Assembly: GCA_013178005.1 (NCBI GenBank)
Contig: JABLXL010000050.1
Location: 1-62,942, forward strand
Source: Actinomycetota bacterium
GTDB lineage: Bacteria; Actinomycetota; Geothermincolia; Geothermincolales; RBG-13-55-18
Direction of reading: 5' to 3'
DNA: 62,942 nucleotides
A program made the translations under genes and the position numbers. Shown here piece by piece: positions 43,361 to 52,903 of this stretch. The notes beneath the pieces were generated by a model. That model did no database searches. It was given only the letters and a program-made list of their open reading frames with translations, and was not told where the DNA came from. Positions within the stretch are counted from its first letter, which is position 1, and each line of letters begins with the position of its first letter.

Positions 43361-46105
43361 GTGATGAACGAGATATGGAAGAAAATGGTGAGCATTATGG
43401 CCGTAATGGCAATCGCCGCTCTTCTGGCCTTTCCCTTCGCGCCCGCGGTCGCCTCAGGCGGCGACAGGGCTGAGGCGGAGGCGCAAAGCGCGGAGGACGT
43501 GGTGGAGGAGACGGCGGTGGAGATCCAGCCGCCGGAGGCATTAAAGCAGACCGAAGGGGAAGGCGCGGGAAAGTCCGAAGAGGCTTCCCTGGCTGCCTCG
43601 CAGACTGAGGATAAGGCCGAAGCCGCCACTTTCGGGGGAGGGGGAAAGGATCCCTGGGAGGTCACGAGCCTGGACATCTGGAAGGACGTGGACGTGGTTG
43701 AGGCCCCCGGGTGGGAGATAAGCCTGGACAAGAGCGCCTCCGAGTCCTACATCGAGATGGAGGTGGGCGAGAAGCGCGAAGTCACCTTCACTATCCAGGT
43801 GGAGGCGGTCGCGGGCGACGCATACCATATCGCCGGCAACATCTTCGTACAGAACACAGGCGATTGGCCCGCGGACGTGACCGCGGTCTCGGATACCATC
43901 TGGTACAAGGCGGGAGGTCCCAACTGGCTGCCGGCGACCTCGAGCATCACCACCACGGTGCCGCTGGGAAACGACGCCATACCCACGGGCGGGCCCCACG
44001 TTTATTCGTACTCCGGGACCTTCACCTTGCCGGTGCCGCTTGCGAGCGTCACGGCGATGAGCAACCTGGTGGAGATAACCATCAGCAACAAGCCCAAGCC
44101 CCCCAAGCCGGGTATGCAGGACTGGACCTTCCACTATCGCGAGAGCTTCCCGAAACCCCAGGCGGAGGCGCCGGGCACCGTCTCGCTGGAGGATATCGAG
44201 ACCATGAACCCCACGTCCGGGCTTGATTTCTCCATCCAGTCGACCACCATAAACGGATCGGCCGCGAGCTCCCTGGCCGGACCCTGGAGCCTGGACCTCA
44301 CGGACCCCCCCTTTACCGTGGTGATCCATAAAGAGCTGAGCGCGGAGGCCGCGGGCGAATACGTCCTCAACAACAAGGCCAGGATAGGAGACCTGGAGGA
44401 CGAGGTCGACGTGGATATAGTGGTGAAGCAGGAGGACAGGAAGGGATCGATCTCCGGCTTCAAGTTCGAGGACCTGGACATGGACGGCATGCACGACGAG
44501 GGCGAGCCGGCATGGGCGGGAATCACCATCGAGCTATGGAAGGATGGCGCATTGCTTTCTTCAACCGTCACCGCGGATGATGGCTCCTTCGTCTTCGAAG
44601 GCCTGGAGGACGGAGAATACGAGGTGCGCGAGGTCCTGCCCGAGGGCGTGGCCAACAGCGCCCCCCTGAGCGTGTTCGTCACCGTCAGCGAAGCCCGGGA
44701 CGTGGCGCTGGAGGCCCCGTTCCTGAACTACCATATTCCCGAGGAGAAGCGGGGTAGGATAACCGGCGCCAAGTTCGTCGACCTGGACGCGGACGGCGAG
44801 TTGGACGAAGGCGAGCAAGGCTTGGAAGGAGTTGTGATCCGCCTGTTCCGCGTGGATTCCATACCCGAGGTCGCGTTCGCCTCGGCCCTATTTGCCGGGG
44901 AGGAGACGAGCCTCGTTGGAGAAGCGGTGACCGGGGAGGACGGAACCTTCTCCTTCGACAGCCTGGAGGGCGGCCTGTACCTGGTGGAGGAGGTAGTGCC
45001 GGAGGGCTATTACCCCACCTCCGCCAATCCCGTTGAGATATGGGTGGCGGACGGACAGGAGGCCTGGGTCCATTTCCTCAACGCCAGGATGGCCAGGGTC
45101 ACGGCGGAGAAGCTGGACTACTCCACCTCGCTTCCCGTGGAGGGAGTGAGGATCGTCCTGGAGGGCGACGGGTTCTTAGCCGAAGCCTGGAGCGCGGAGG
45201 ACGGCACGGTCGACTTCGGCTGGCTGATGCCGGGTTCATACACCCTCAGCGAGGAAGTGCCCTCGGGATGGGCCGCGGTCACGGAGGCGGAGACGGCATT
45301 GGAGCTGAAGAGCGGAGACGAGTTCCACCAGGTGTTCGTGAACCGGAGGCTCTCCAGCATATACGGGTTCAAGTGGCTTGACGCCGACGGAGACGGCATC
45401 CACAGCGAGGACGAACCCGCCGTGGCGGGCGTGAAGTTAATCCTCCAGGCGGAGGGGGTCCTGGAGGAGAGGGTGACCGACTCCGAGGGACGGTATTCCT
45501 TCGAGGGCCTGCTCGACGGGCAGTACCTGGTCAAGGAGGAGGTCCCCGAGGGACACTACGCCACCGGCCCGGTGGAGGTAGGCATCTCGCTGGCGGCCGG
45601 CGAGGACAGGCGCATCGACTTCATCAACGCGCCCCTGGCCGCGGTGTATGGAGCCAAGTGGCTGGACACCAACGCCAACGGCGTGTACGACGATGGCGAG
45701 AAAGGGCTGGAAGGCGTTACCATCCGCTTGCTTGACGGCGAGGATGAGTTGATAGCCACCCTCACCAGCGCCGCCGACGGCTCTTTCCGGTTCGACGGCC
45801 TCAGGGCCGGCGCCTACCGGGTCGAGGAAGTGGTGCCCGAAGGTTATGTGGCCACCTCGCCCATCGCGGTTGACTTCACCCTCCTCCCCGGTGAGGAGAA
45901 GAGGGTGGACTTTCACAACAACGTCCTGGTGGCCGGGGAGGTCGTCACTCCCCCCGCCCAGCCCGAGCAGCAGGCGCAGCGGCAGGGAACGCTGCCCAGG
46001 ACCGGCTTCGACGCCCTCTACTACATCCTGATCTTCGGAACCCTGATGCTCGCCGGCGCCATCATCGCCTCCATAGGGGTGGCCAGGCTGGCGCGCACGC
46101 GCTGA
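43361..46105 (+). CDS. LPXTG surface protein with SdrD_B-like modules
   Basis: 914 residues from GTG 43361 (ATG 43364 equally possible), AAAGGAG upstream. Signal peptide MVSIMAVMAIAALLAFPFAP. An N-terminal unique region (about 100-360) looks beta-rich and adhesin-like (SLDKSASESYIEMEVGEKRE). Five modules follow: GSISGFKFEDLDMDG, GRITGAKFVDLDADG, ARVTAEKLDYSTSLP (SpaA-like), SSIYGFKWLDADGDG and AAVYGAKWLDTNANG. Sortase signal LPRTG at about 878-882, then a hydrophobic span and RLARTR. It faces away from the larger adhesin, and both have c-di-GMP-II leaders. A terminator follows at 46123. Confidence 0.93.
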   Translation: MMNEIWKKMVSIMAVMAIAALLAFPFAPAVASGGDRAEAEAQSAEDVVEETAVEIQPPEALKQTEGEGAGKSEEASLAASQTEDKAEAATFGGGGKDPWEVTSLDIWKDVDVVEAPGWEISLDKSASESYIEMEVGEKREVTFTIQVEAVAGDAYHIAGNIFVQNTGDWPADVTAVSDTIWYKAGGPNWLPATSSITTTVPLGNDAIPTGGPHVYSYSGTFTLPVPLASVTAMSNLVEITISNKPKPPKPGMQDWTFHYRESFPKPQAEAPGTVSLEDIETMNPTSGLDFSIQSTTINGSAASSLAGPWSLDLTDPPFTVVIHKELSAEAAGEYVLNNKARIGDLEDEVDVDIVVKQEDRKGSISGFKFEDLDMDGMHDEGEPAWAGITIELWKDGALLSSTVTADDGSFVFEGLEDGEYEVREVLPEGVANSAPLSVFVTVSEARDVALEAPFLNYHIPEEKRGRITGAKFVDLDADGELDEGEQGLEGVVIRLFRVDSIPEVAFASALFAGEETSLVGEAVTGEDGTFSFDSLEGGLYLVEEVVPEGYYPTSANPVEIWVADGQEAWVHFLNARMARVTAEKLDYSTSLPVEGVRIVLEGDGFLAEAWSAEDGTVDFGWLMPGSYTLSEEVPSGWAAVTEAETALELKSGDEFHQVFVNRRLSSIYGFKWLDADGDGIHSEDEPAVAGVKLILQAEGVLEERVTDSEGRYSFEGLLDGQYLVKEEVPEGHYATGPVEVGISLAAGEDRRIDFINAPLAAVYGAKWLDTNANGVYDDGEKGLEGVTIRLLDGEDELIATLTSAADGSFRFDGLRAGAYRVEEVVPEGYVATSPIAVDFTLLPGEEKRVDFHNNVLVAGEVVTPPAQPEQQAQRQGTLPRTGFDALYYILIFGTLMLAGAIIASIGVARLARTR

Positions 46106-46122
46106 TCAACTTGACGCACGAG

Positions 46123-46149
46123 GGGAGGAGGGACTACCCTCCTCCCTTT
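46123..46149 (+). terminator. Intrinsic terminator after the second adhesin
   Basis: Perfect 10-bp stem GGGAGGAGGG / CCCTCCTCCC with loop ACTA (46123-46146), followed by TTTCCCTT. Confidence 0.75.
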
Positions 46150-46180
46150 CCCTTGTCCCCGAGCCTCGAACCCTCATCAG

Positions 46181-46246
46181 GTGTCCTGATGCTCGCCGGC
46201 TTCCTCTTCGCTTCCATAGGCGCGGCGGTCAGCGGCGCCCGCCAGA
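46181..46246 (+). repeat. Diverged duplicate of the adhesin's membrane-anchor coding sequence
   Basis: CTGATGCTCGCCGGC and TCCATAGG(G/C)G(T/C)GG occur both at the gene's 3' end (46045-46085) and at 46187-46225. The copy still encodes VLMLAGFLFASIGAAVSGAR versus TLMLAGAIIASIGVARLAR in the gene. The period is about 143 bp. It is an old 3'-end duplication. Confidence 0.65.
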
Positions 46247-46284
46247 GGTTGACCGTCGTCATCACGAGCCCGCGTGGATGCCGG

Positions 46285-46296
46285 TATCCTTGGGCC
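46285..46296 (+). promoter_or_regulatory. -10 box of a leaderless molybdopterin gene
   Basis: TATCCT (46285-46290), then 6 nt to ATG 46297, with no Shine-Dalgarno sequence. The surrounding GTATCCTTGGGCCATG is nearly the same as at 42583. Confidence 0.5.
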
Positions 46297-46962
46297 ATGG
46301 ACAGGAAAAAAGCTTTTAAAGCGTTTGCGCGCGCATACGGAGCGGTGATTCTGGTCGCGCTCCTCCTGGCGGCTGGCGTTATCTACTTCCTAACGCGGGG
46401 AGGGGAGGCGAGGACGGAGCTCCAGCTCCCCGGGGGCGAGACGGCGGAGGTCACGCCCACCGAGAAGATGCGCGTGCGCACCGCGGAAACACAGCCCGTG
46501 ATCGACCCGGCGGACTATACCCTCACGGTAGGCGGGAAGGTCGAAAGGACGCTTTACCTAAGCTATTCGGACCTCCTGGCCATGGAAGCCGAGGAGAGGC
46601 TGGTGGACCTGCCCTGCGTCGAGGGATGGACGGAGACGGCGCTCTGGAAGGGCGTCAGGCTGTCCCGGCTTCTGGACATGGCGGGGGTCATGGAGGGGGC
46701 GGACAACGTGGTGTTCGCCTCCCCGGGAGGGTACACCACCTCGCTCACCCTCCCCGATATCGAGGAGACGGAGCCCCTGCTGGCTTACGAGGTCAACGGG
46801 GAACCCCTTCCCGGGGAGCAGGGGTTCCCGGTGCGCCTGGTGGTGCCCGGCCGGCTGGGATACAAGTGGATCAAGTGGGTCACCTCCGTCGAGGTCATTT
46901 CCGGTGAGTACAAGGGCTACTGGGAGAGCCGGGGCTATTCCAACCAGGCGGAGGCGCCCTGA
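46297..46962 (+). CDS. Membrane-anchored molybdopterin-binding (sulfite-oxidase-fold) protein
   Basis: 221 residues. N-terminal anchor (AVILVALLLAAGVIYFLT), then the oxidoreductase molybdopterin-binding fold: DYTLTVGGKVERTLYLSYSD, VDLPCVEGWTETALWKGV (the Cys normally ligates molybdenum), PGGYTTSLTLPD, and LVVPGRLGYKWIKWVTSVEV. These proteins bind Mo-pterin outside the cytoplasm, like YedY/MsrP, and reduce or oxidise small molecules. The membrane partner gene is not adjacent. ATG 46297 is chosen from the leaderless promoter. Confidence 0.88.
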   Translation: MDRKKAFKAFARAYGAVILVALLLAAGVIYFLTRGGEARTELQLPGGETAEVTPTEKMRVRTAETQPVIDPADYTLTVGGKVERTLYLSYSDLLAMEAEERLVDLPCVEGWTETALWKGVRLSRLLDMAGVMEGADNVVFASPGGYTTSLTLPDIEETEPLLAYEVNGEPLPGEQGFPVRLVVPGRLGYKWIKWVTSVEVISGEYKGYWESRGYSNQAEAP

Positions 46963-47581
46963 GGGCAGGTCCTTGGCGCGGGCGCACGGTCCGCGTCCTC
47001 AGGGGCTGCCCGGTGGCGTGAAGTCTCCAGGAAATCCCAACCTCCATCGGCCCGGTATCGATATACCCGTACCCGGCATGAGGCAGGGTATGCAATGACT
47101 GCAAGATGCCTTCAGTTCTTGACGATAGAAGGCGGGCGGGCCGCTTAGCATATGCGATTCGATTGCTCTCTATAACGTCACCACCGGCTCTTTTGCCCAC
47201 GCTGCCGTTAACAATCGCCCGTTTTTTGCCCGCGCTTCGGGAAGAATGCTCTCCTCGCCCTCTCGATCCCTCAGCTTCAAGTGCTGTTGCGTGATCAGGC
47301 CGCAAACGCGTTTCGGAGACGGCACGCATCGTCCAGGCATATCCTGGAGGTGTTGTGGACTTAAGGGCGTTGAGCGGCGCGTTCTTTGTGGGGACGAAGA
47401 CCGTTCTCGTGTGACCCAGCGTCAGGGCGAACCGCCTCCGGAGTGGTGGAAGGCGTGGGGAGCGAAAGCGGCGGTGTTGTGGGTGGCCCAGCAAGGTCGG
47501 AAGCGGGCGGTGCCTTCAGCTATGATGGTGAGGGAAGAGGGGTAACGGAGGAAGGCGGATCTTACCGGAGGTCGATGGGCG
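46963..47581. other. 620-bp region without a recognisable gene
   Basis: Open frames on both strands lack ribosome sites and show no family pattern. A TATGAT box near 47519 may serve the next gene. Nothing else is seen. Confidence 0.4.
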
Positions 47582-47923
47582 ATGGCGGATGAAAGCGAGG
47601 GGCCGGAACCCCGGCGGCTGACCCTGCGCGTGGACGCCGACCACTGCGCGGAGACGGCGGCCAAGAGGGAATACGCCAGGCTGGCGGAGGAATACCTGCG
47701 AGGGTCGGGGCGGCTCCGCGAGGAGGAGTACGAATACCGGCTCGACCTTCTCAGGGATTTCCTGAAAAACACCGATTTCGCTTCGCTTAGAGCTTTCTGC
47801 GAGAAGCCGCTTCGCGAGGCAGGCCTGCTATCCCTCGTTCTTTTCAGGAACGCGGAGGGAAGGCCCGAATTCACCGTGCTTCCCGGGGAGGTAAGCTGCG
47901 ACCGCGGCAAAGAGGCCCGTTGA
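47582..47923 (+). CDS. Small unknown charged protein
   Basis: 113 residues from ATG 47582. GGAGG lies about 13 nt upstream, which is a long spacing. It is rich in Arg, Glu and Leu with a helical middle (TAAKREYARLAEEYLRGSGR) and a C-terminal strand region (LVLFRNAEGRPEFTVLPGE). Two Cys. No family is recognised. Its last 45 codons are duplicated downstream. Confidence 0.55.
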   Translation: MADESEGPEPRRLTLRVDADHCAETAAKREYARLAEEYLRGSGRLREEEYEYRLDLLRDFLKNTDFASLRAFCEKPLREAGLLSLVLFRNAEGRPEFTVLPGEVSCDRGKEAR

Positions 47924-48075
47924 GCTTGCGTGCATTTGCGGGAAGCCGCTTCGAGAGGCAGGACCACTATCCCTTGTTCTTTTCAGGAACGCGGAGGGAA
48001 GGCCCGAATTCACCGTGCTGCCCGGGGAGGTAAGCTGCGACCGCGGCAAAGAGGCCCGTTGAGCTTGCGTGCATT
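47801..48075 (+). repeat. Diverged tandem duplication (136 bp, period 139) of the gene 3' end
   Basis: 47801-47936 recurs at 47940-48075. The copy differs from the gene mostly at third codon positions (CGC/CGA, GGC/GGA, CTC/CTT, CTT/CTG), with two amino-acid changes. The copied tail keeps its frame and the TGA stop, but no standard start codon lies just before it. A further weak repeat, GAGGACGCGAA, occurs at about 48081 and 48179. Confidence 0.92.
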
Positions 48076-48375
48076 CACCCGGAGGACGCGAAGATTCCCG
48101 GGCCGGCCGTGCCGCGCGGGAAGGGGGAACGACAGGCGTGATTCGGGGGAGCGCTGAACGGTTGTATTTTCACACCGAGGACGCGAAAAGATTTAAGCTG
48201 GCCGTGCTTCCCTCGGAGGGAAGCGGCGGACACGATGCAGAGGAACGGATTGATCTTTCGCTTCAAGGGTGCGGGAGGAAGCCCCTTCCTGCGGATAGTG
48301 TCTTGGGCCTGAGAAAATAGGAAATAATAGGAAAAGAAGGTCTTACGGGAAAAAGGGGCACGCGGAAGCAATGCC

Positions 48376-50502
48376 TCAGGCCGCGGGAAGGCGGAGGTGG
48401 AAGGTGGTGCCGCTTTCCGGCTCCGATTCGACGTTCACCTCGATGCCCAAAAGGTCCGCCACCAGGCGCACGATGTACAGGCCCAGGCCGGTGCCGATGC
48501 GGTGCTTGTCCGTCTCCTCCAGGCGCGTGAAAGGCTGGAAGATGTACTGCACGTCCCCGCTGTCCAGCCCGCGACCGTGATCGCGCACCGATATCTGCAC
48601 CCCGTCATCCGCTTTCTCCGCCCTCACCATCACCGGCGACCCCTCGGGGCTGAAGCGGATGGCGTTTTCCACCAGGTTGTTGAGCATGAGCAGCAGGTAG
48701 GAGCGGTCGGTGAGCACCGTGAGGTGCGAGGGACGCACCTCGCTCTCTATGCGCTTGCTCTGGTCCGGGACGAAGGCCGACTTGAGCTCCTCGAACAGCT
48801 CCTCCAGGTCGGTGGGCTTGGCGGAGGCCTGGGCGGTGCCCCGCTGGAAATAGGACACGGTGAGAAACTGGTCCAGAATGGCGTTGAGGCGCTCGCAGGA
48901 GGACGCGATGTACTCCAGGTAACGCTTGCGCTCCTCCTCGTCGAAACGCTCGTAGTGGTCGTGGAGCATGAGGGTGTAGCCGTTGAGCACGGTGAGCGGG
49001 GTGCGGAGCTCATGTGAGGTTACGTTGATGATGTCCGTCTTGAAGTTGTCGGATTCCTCGAGCCGCCTCCGGGCTTCCGAGAGCTCCTCGAACTGGGAGA
49101 GGAGGTACGACGAGAGCAGGTAGTTCTCGATGAAGATGCCGGCCCTCTCGGCGAACTGGCCCAGGAAATCGAGGTCCACGGGATCCAGGGCCAAGCGGTT
49201 GACTTTCTCCCCCACCAGAAGCACCGCCATCTTGCCCGCCGGTCCCTTTACCGGGAGGCAGGCCGCCAATCCCCGTGCCCGCATCTCTATGCGCGCGGCC
49301 ACGGCGACCTGGTCTCCGATGCCCACGGGGCCTTCGTCCTCCACCAGCACCGTATCCCAGAGGTGGAAGAGCATGGAATCCGCCGCCTCCAGGTCATAAA
49401 ACCCATCGATCCCGCCCGGGGTGGCCGTGGACCCGATGACCCAGTTTCCCTTGCCCCGAGTGGATTCGTCCGGGATGGCCACCAGGAGCTTCGAAAGCCT
49501 CAGGTGCGAGCACACCAGGCCGGTGGCCGAGATGAGGCCTTCCCTGATGTTGGCGGTGGAGGTGAAGACGGCCGAGACCTCGTGCAGCAGCTCGACCTCG
49601 TCGTAGAGGCCGGAGAAGAGGATCTTCGCCGCCAGGCGGTTCGAGAGGCGCAACGCGGTGGGGGCGAGGGCGATGGCGAGGGCGAGCATGATCACCGAGG
49701 CGCCCATCTCCAGGTCGGGATAGGAGGTGAGGGTGAAGCGGAAGGCGAGGTAGAGAGCCAGGAGCGGGGTTCCGAAGAGCAGCAGCGTCAGGAGGTAGGC
49801 GAAACTGCGCCGCACCGCAAGACGCACGTCCAGGAGGCGGTGGCGCAGGATGGCGTAGGCGGTGAAGGCGATGGGTATGATCACCAGAAAGAAGATATAG
49901 TCGGAGGTGGCGTCCCTGCCCATGATCTCCGGCAGGGCGACCACCAGGAGCAAGGCCAGGGCCAGGAAGAGCCCGAACCCGAGGAGGATGTAGGTGGCGC
50001 GGGCGCGGTCGGTGCTCATCGACCGGGAGCGTTTCAGGGCCACGGCGCAGAGGCCTCCGAAGCCGAATAGGACCATGTAGGCGACGAAGAGGTTATAGAG
50101 GGATCCGCCCTCAACCCGATAGCCTGTCCCCGCCTGACTGGCTTCGCGTATCACCAGGTCGGTGACGCTGCAGGCGGCCATGGCTATCATGGAGGTGACG
50201 GTGATCCAGCGCCAACCCTCGCCGGGACGCTCTCCGCGCAGGAAGGCCAGGGCGAAGAGAAAAAAGGTGCCGGTGGCGAGTATGGCCGCGCAGTGGGCCA
50301 GGCGGAAGACGAGGGTCAGGAAACGGTCACTGGGTTCGCTCAACAGGTTCTGCGGGAACCCGCACAACACCCAGAGGGCGAGGAAGAGCAGGAAAAGGGC
50401 GAAGGAGCGGTTGAGGAAGCGCTCGCGGTGGGACCTGAGGACGAGCCATGCCAGCGCCAGGATGGTCAAGGCCTCGAAGACGGTGATGATGAACTTTACC
50501 AT
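48376..50502 (-). CDS. Membrane sensor histidine kinase (HisKA/HATPase_c) with GAF domain
   Basis: 708 residues from ATG 50502, where GGGGAAGG is well placed. A GTG at 50517 is less likely. The N-terminal ~290 residues hold eight or nine membrane segments (7TM-type sensor region). A GAF-like domain follows (about 315-465). The phosphoacceptor motif is SHELRTPLTVLNGYTLML. The ATPase boxes are LMLNNLVENAIRFSPEG, VRDHGRGLDSGD and RIGTGLGLYIVRLVADLLG. No response regulator is adjacent, so it is an orphan here. The CheY-like protein at 32202 is one possible partner. Its sensor region resembles that of the kinase at 695. Confidence 0.93.
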   Translation of the reverse strand: MVKFIITVFEALTILALAWLVLRSHRERFLNRSFALFLLFLALWVLCGFPQNLLSEPSDRFLTLVFRLAHCAAILATGTFFLFALAFLRGERPGEGWRWITVTSMIAMAACSVTDLVIREASQAGTGYRVEGGSLYNLFVAYMVLFGFGGLCAVALKRSRSMSTDRARATYILLGFGLFLALALLLVVALPEIMGRDATSDYIFFLVIIPIAFTAYAILRHRLLDVRLAVRRSFAYLLTLLLFGTPLLALYLAFRFTLTSYPDLEMGASVIMLALAIALAPTALRLSNRLAAKILFSGLYDEVELLHEVSAVFTSTANIREGLISATGLVCSHLRLSKLLVAIPDESTRGKGNWVIGSTATPGGIDGFYDLEAADSMLFHLWDTVLVEDEGPVGIGDQVAVAARIEMRARGLAACLPVKGPAGKMAVLLVGEKVNRLALDPVDLDFLGQFAERAGIFIENYLLSSYLLSQFEELSEARRRLEESDNFKTDIINVTSHELRTPLTVLNGYTLMLHDHYERFDEEERKRYLEYIASSCERLNAILDQFLTVSYFQRGTAQASAKPTDLEELFEELKSAFVPDQSKRIESEVRPSHLTVLTDRSYLLLMLNNLVENAIRFSPEGSPVMVRAEKADDGVQISVRDHGRGLDSGDVQYIFQPFTRLEETDKHRIGTGLGLYIVRLVADLLGIEVNVESEPESGTTFHLRLPAA

Positions 50503-50855
50503 ACGGACCTTCCCCACCTACAAGCGCCCGCTGGAAGCGCCCGAAAAAATTTTGCGAACAGCAACCATATTATCGTTCTTTTGCGCCTTTTTATAAACCT
50601 GTTTTTGTCTTCGCCGCACCGTCTGGGGAGCACGCCTGATGTTCTGTGATCGACGGCATGGCGGCGCCTTGGCTGCCGGACCATATCCCGGCCGGCGACG
50701 AGGTCAACCATGCATCTCCGCCTCTACCACGGGACCGCGGCGGGATGCCGCCCTTTCGGGACCTCTGGTGCGCGTGGGAACCCGGGTGGGTTATACTTCT
50801 TCCTAATGGGAAAGGCTAGCGACCCGTGTTAACGGGTGGTTACTAAGGAGCGAAG
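50503..50855. other. Divergent intergenic region
   Basis: No gene. A TATACT box near 50788 is a likely -10 for the lipoprotein. On the other strand, AT-rich sequence around 50555-50600 probably holds the kinase promoter. Confidence 0.4.
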
Positions 50856-51383
50856 ATGAGAGCGAGAACCTCGGTGGCGTTGGCGGTGGCTCTGTTGTGC
50901 CTGGTCATCCTGGCCGCCGGCTGCGGCAGAGGCGGGGAACAAAGCCCTCCCGCGGAGGGGGAGCGCAAGATCGACGTGGAGCAGTCGGGTGAGGGGGGAG
51001 GCGGCAAGGTAACCCTGGAAGGCGAGGAGGGTCAGTCCACCATCGAGGTGCAGGAGGAGGTGCCCAGCGAGGAGTCGTTGGGCGCGCCCATCTACCCCAA
51101 GGCCACGTACGTTCCCGGTAGCGGCGTGAGCGGCAAGACCACCTCTGGCGAGAAGGAGTTCGAGGTATCGGGGGCGGAGTTCACCACCGGCGACAAGCTG
51201 AGCAAGGTCGTCGAGTGGTACAAGACGAAACTCGGGGACCCCGTGTCCGGGGGGAGCGCGGAGACCACCTGGATCTTCCAGGACACGCAGGGCAAGCTCA
51301 CGGCGGTGATCGTGGAGCCCGCTGACGGCGCGGTCAAGATAACCATCGGAAAAGTCAGCGGGGACCTGGACATCAAGCTCTGA
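50856..51383 (+). CDS. Secreted lipoprotein of unknown function
   Basis: 175 residues. ATG 50856 follows TAAGGAG. Lipoprotein signal LLCLVILAAGC with lipobox LAAGC, Cys23. After an acidic, Gly-rich linker there is a compact domain (YPKATYVPGSGVSGK, then DKLSKVVEWYKTKLGDP and KLTAVIVEPADGAVKITIGK), reminiscent of small periplasmic domains that start with a YPxA motif. No enzyme motif. The last 28 codons and 17 bp after the stop are repeated twice downstream. Confidence 0.8.
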   Translation: MRARTSVALAVALLCLVILAAGCGRGGEQSPPAEGERKIDVEQSGEGGGGKVTLEGEEGQSTIEVQEEVPSEESLGAPIYPKATYVPGSGVSGKTTSGEKEFEVSGAEFTTGDKLSKVVEWYKTKLGDPVSGGSAETTWIFQDTQGKLTAVIVEPADGAVKITIGKVSGDLDIKL

Positions 51384-51580
51384 AACGCCGGCGAGGTCTT
51401 GCGGCGGTGATCGTGGAGCCCGCTGACGGCGCGGTCAAGATAACCATCGGAAAAGTCAGCGGGGACCTGGACATCAAGCTCTGAAACGCCGGCGAGGTCT
51501 TGCGGCGGTGATCGTGGAGCCCGCTGACGGCGCGGTCAAGGTAACCACCGCATAGGTCAGCGGGGACCTGGACATCGAAA
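51301..51580 (+). repeat. 101-bp tandem repeat (2.8 copies) of the lipoprotein gene 3' end
   Basis: Units start at 51301, 51402 and 51503 (CGGCGGTGATCGTGGAGCCC). The first two are identical. The third has several changes and gains an early TAG (51553). Copy 2 keeps the original frame from GTG 51407 (or a CTG at 51380 overlapping the stop as CTGA) to the same stop codon. Confidence 0.95.
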
Positions 51581-51642
51581 TCGGACACGTAGCGCATAAA
51601 AGCAAACATGGCATCGAAAGCGAGGGAGGGAGGAGATTTGAG

Positions 51643-52464
51643 ATGACGTACCGGACCCTGGAGTTCAAGCTGGAGGAGGGGATTGGGCTTCTTACCCTCA
51701 ACCGCCCCGAGCGCCTGAACGCCATCGATGCGGTGATGCTGGAGGAATTGAACGCCTTCTGGGACGAGATGCATGGCCGGCAAGACTGCCGGGTTATCGT
51801 GATGACGGGGGCGGGGGAGCGCGGCTTCTGTTCCGGGCTGGACCTCAAGGAGGCCTCAAACATGCAGGGCGGCTTCGCCGCGGAAGGGATAAGCGGGGAC
51901 TCCATCCAGCGCGGCCAGTTGAGGTTCTCCGGTATCGTGGAGAAGATGCGCTCCTGCCCGCAGCCGGTGATAGCGGCGGTGAACGGCGCGGCCATGGGGG
52001 CGGGGTTGAGCTTCGCCATGGCCGCCGACGTCCGTATCGCCTCACCCCAGGCCAAGTTCTGCGCCTCCTACATCAACATCGGCACGGGAGGGGCGGACAT
52101 GGGATCCAGTTATTTCCTGTGGCGCATCGTGGGCTGGGGCATGGCGGCGGAGATGCTCCTCACCGGAAGGGTGATCGAGGTGGAGGAAGCATATCGCATC
52201 GGCCTGGTAAACCACGTCTATCCATACGAGGAGCTGCTGGAAAGGGCCATGGAGATGGCGCGCAGGATGGCCGAGAAGCCTTCCCTGGCCCTGCGCATGA
52301 CCAAAGACGCCATAAGCATCGGGCTGAACTCCGGCAGCCTGCGCGACACCCTGCGCCTGGAGGACCGCAACCAGGTGTTGCTCATCGAGAGCCTCTACAT
52401 GGCGGGCATGATGCTGGCGGGCGCGCCTCCCGAAAGCCAGAAAAAGGATATCGAGAAAGGTTAG
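51643..52464 (+). CDS. Enoyl-CoA hydratase/isomerase family protein
   Basis: 273 residues from ATG 51643, GGGAGGAG upstream. Crotonase motifs: IGLLTLNRPERLNAID, MTGAGERGFCSGLDLKE (first oxyanion-hole strand), QPVIAAVNGAAMGAGLSFAM (second), and ADVRIASPQAKFCASYINIG. The catalytic Glu positions of classical hydratases appear to be replaced (NIGTGGADMGSSYFLWR), so it may be an isomerase, hydrolase or a different crotonase activity. It fits beta-oxidation with the nearby dehydrogenases and thiolase. Confidence 0.92.
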   Translation: MTYRTLEFKLEEGIGLLTLNRPERLNAIDAVMLEELNAFWDEMHGRQDCRVIVMTGAGERGFCSGLDLKEASNMQGGFAAEGISGDSIQRGQLRFSGIVEKMRSCPQPVIAAVNGAAMGAGLSFAMAADVRIASPQAKFCASYINIGTGGADMGSSYFLWRIVGWGMAAEMLLTGRVIEVEEAYRIGLVNHVYPYEELLERAMEMARRMAEKPSLALRMTKDAISIGLNSGSLRDTLRLEDRNQVLLIESLYMAGMMLAGAPPESQKKDIEKG

Positions 52465-52903
52465 CCGGTTTGCCGGCGGGTACGGGGAAAGGGGCGGACG
52501 CCGACCGCGCCCGCGATCAGCGCCTCCTCGCCGTTAATGATAGCTACCGCCATCTCGCCATTCCTGTTTATGGCGATATCCATTGACTCATCCTGCATAT
52601 CTGCCGGGCGCTCGCGTACATGGTGCACGGTTTATTGCCGCTCGGCCACCGCTCGGACAGGAATGGAGGTTTTGTTTTGGTTCACTGTATGGTTGAGCAT
52701 ATAGGCCCTCGCCGTTCTCTTACCTGCAAGCCGGGCTGAGCAGTCTCCCTCCCTGTTGGGGCGCCCTGGTAGGACTACCCCTTGGGTGTCCGGGTGACTG
52801 CCGGTAAGGATTGCGCAGCGCGATTCGGGGAATATTCTAATTGAGATATGGCTCCGTCGGGGCGGAAGCGTTCCGGCGAGGACGAGGACGGGGAGGGTGA
52901 GAA
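52465..52903 (+). other. Intergenic region with a candidate promoter
   Basis: No gene is seen in 440 bp. TTGCGC (52811-52816), 16 bp, TATTCT (52833-52838) is a plausible promoter for the flavoprotein fusion. Confidence 0.4.

Noticed and set aside
46895-47494. A 199-codon minus-strand frame in the gap after the molybdopterin gene
   Set aside because: No recognisable domain, no ribosome site, Pro/Arg-rich as expected of chance frames in GC-rich DNA.
51301-51580. CRISPR-like or minisatellite array
   Set aside because: The unit is the coding end of the lipoprotein gene itself, so it is a gene-end duplication.
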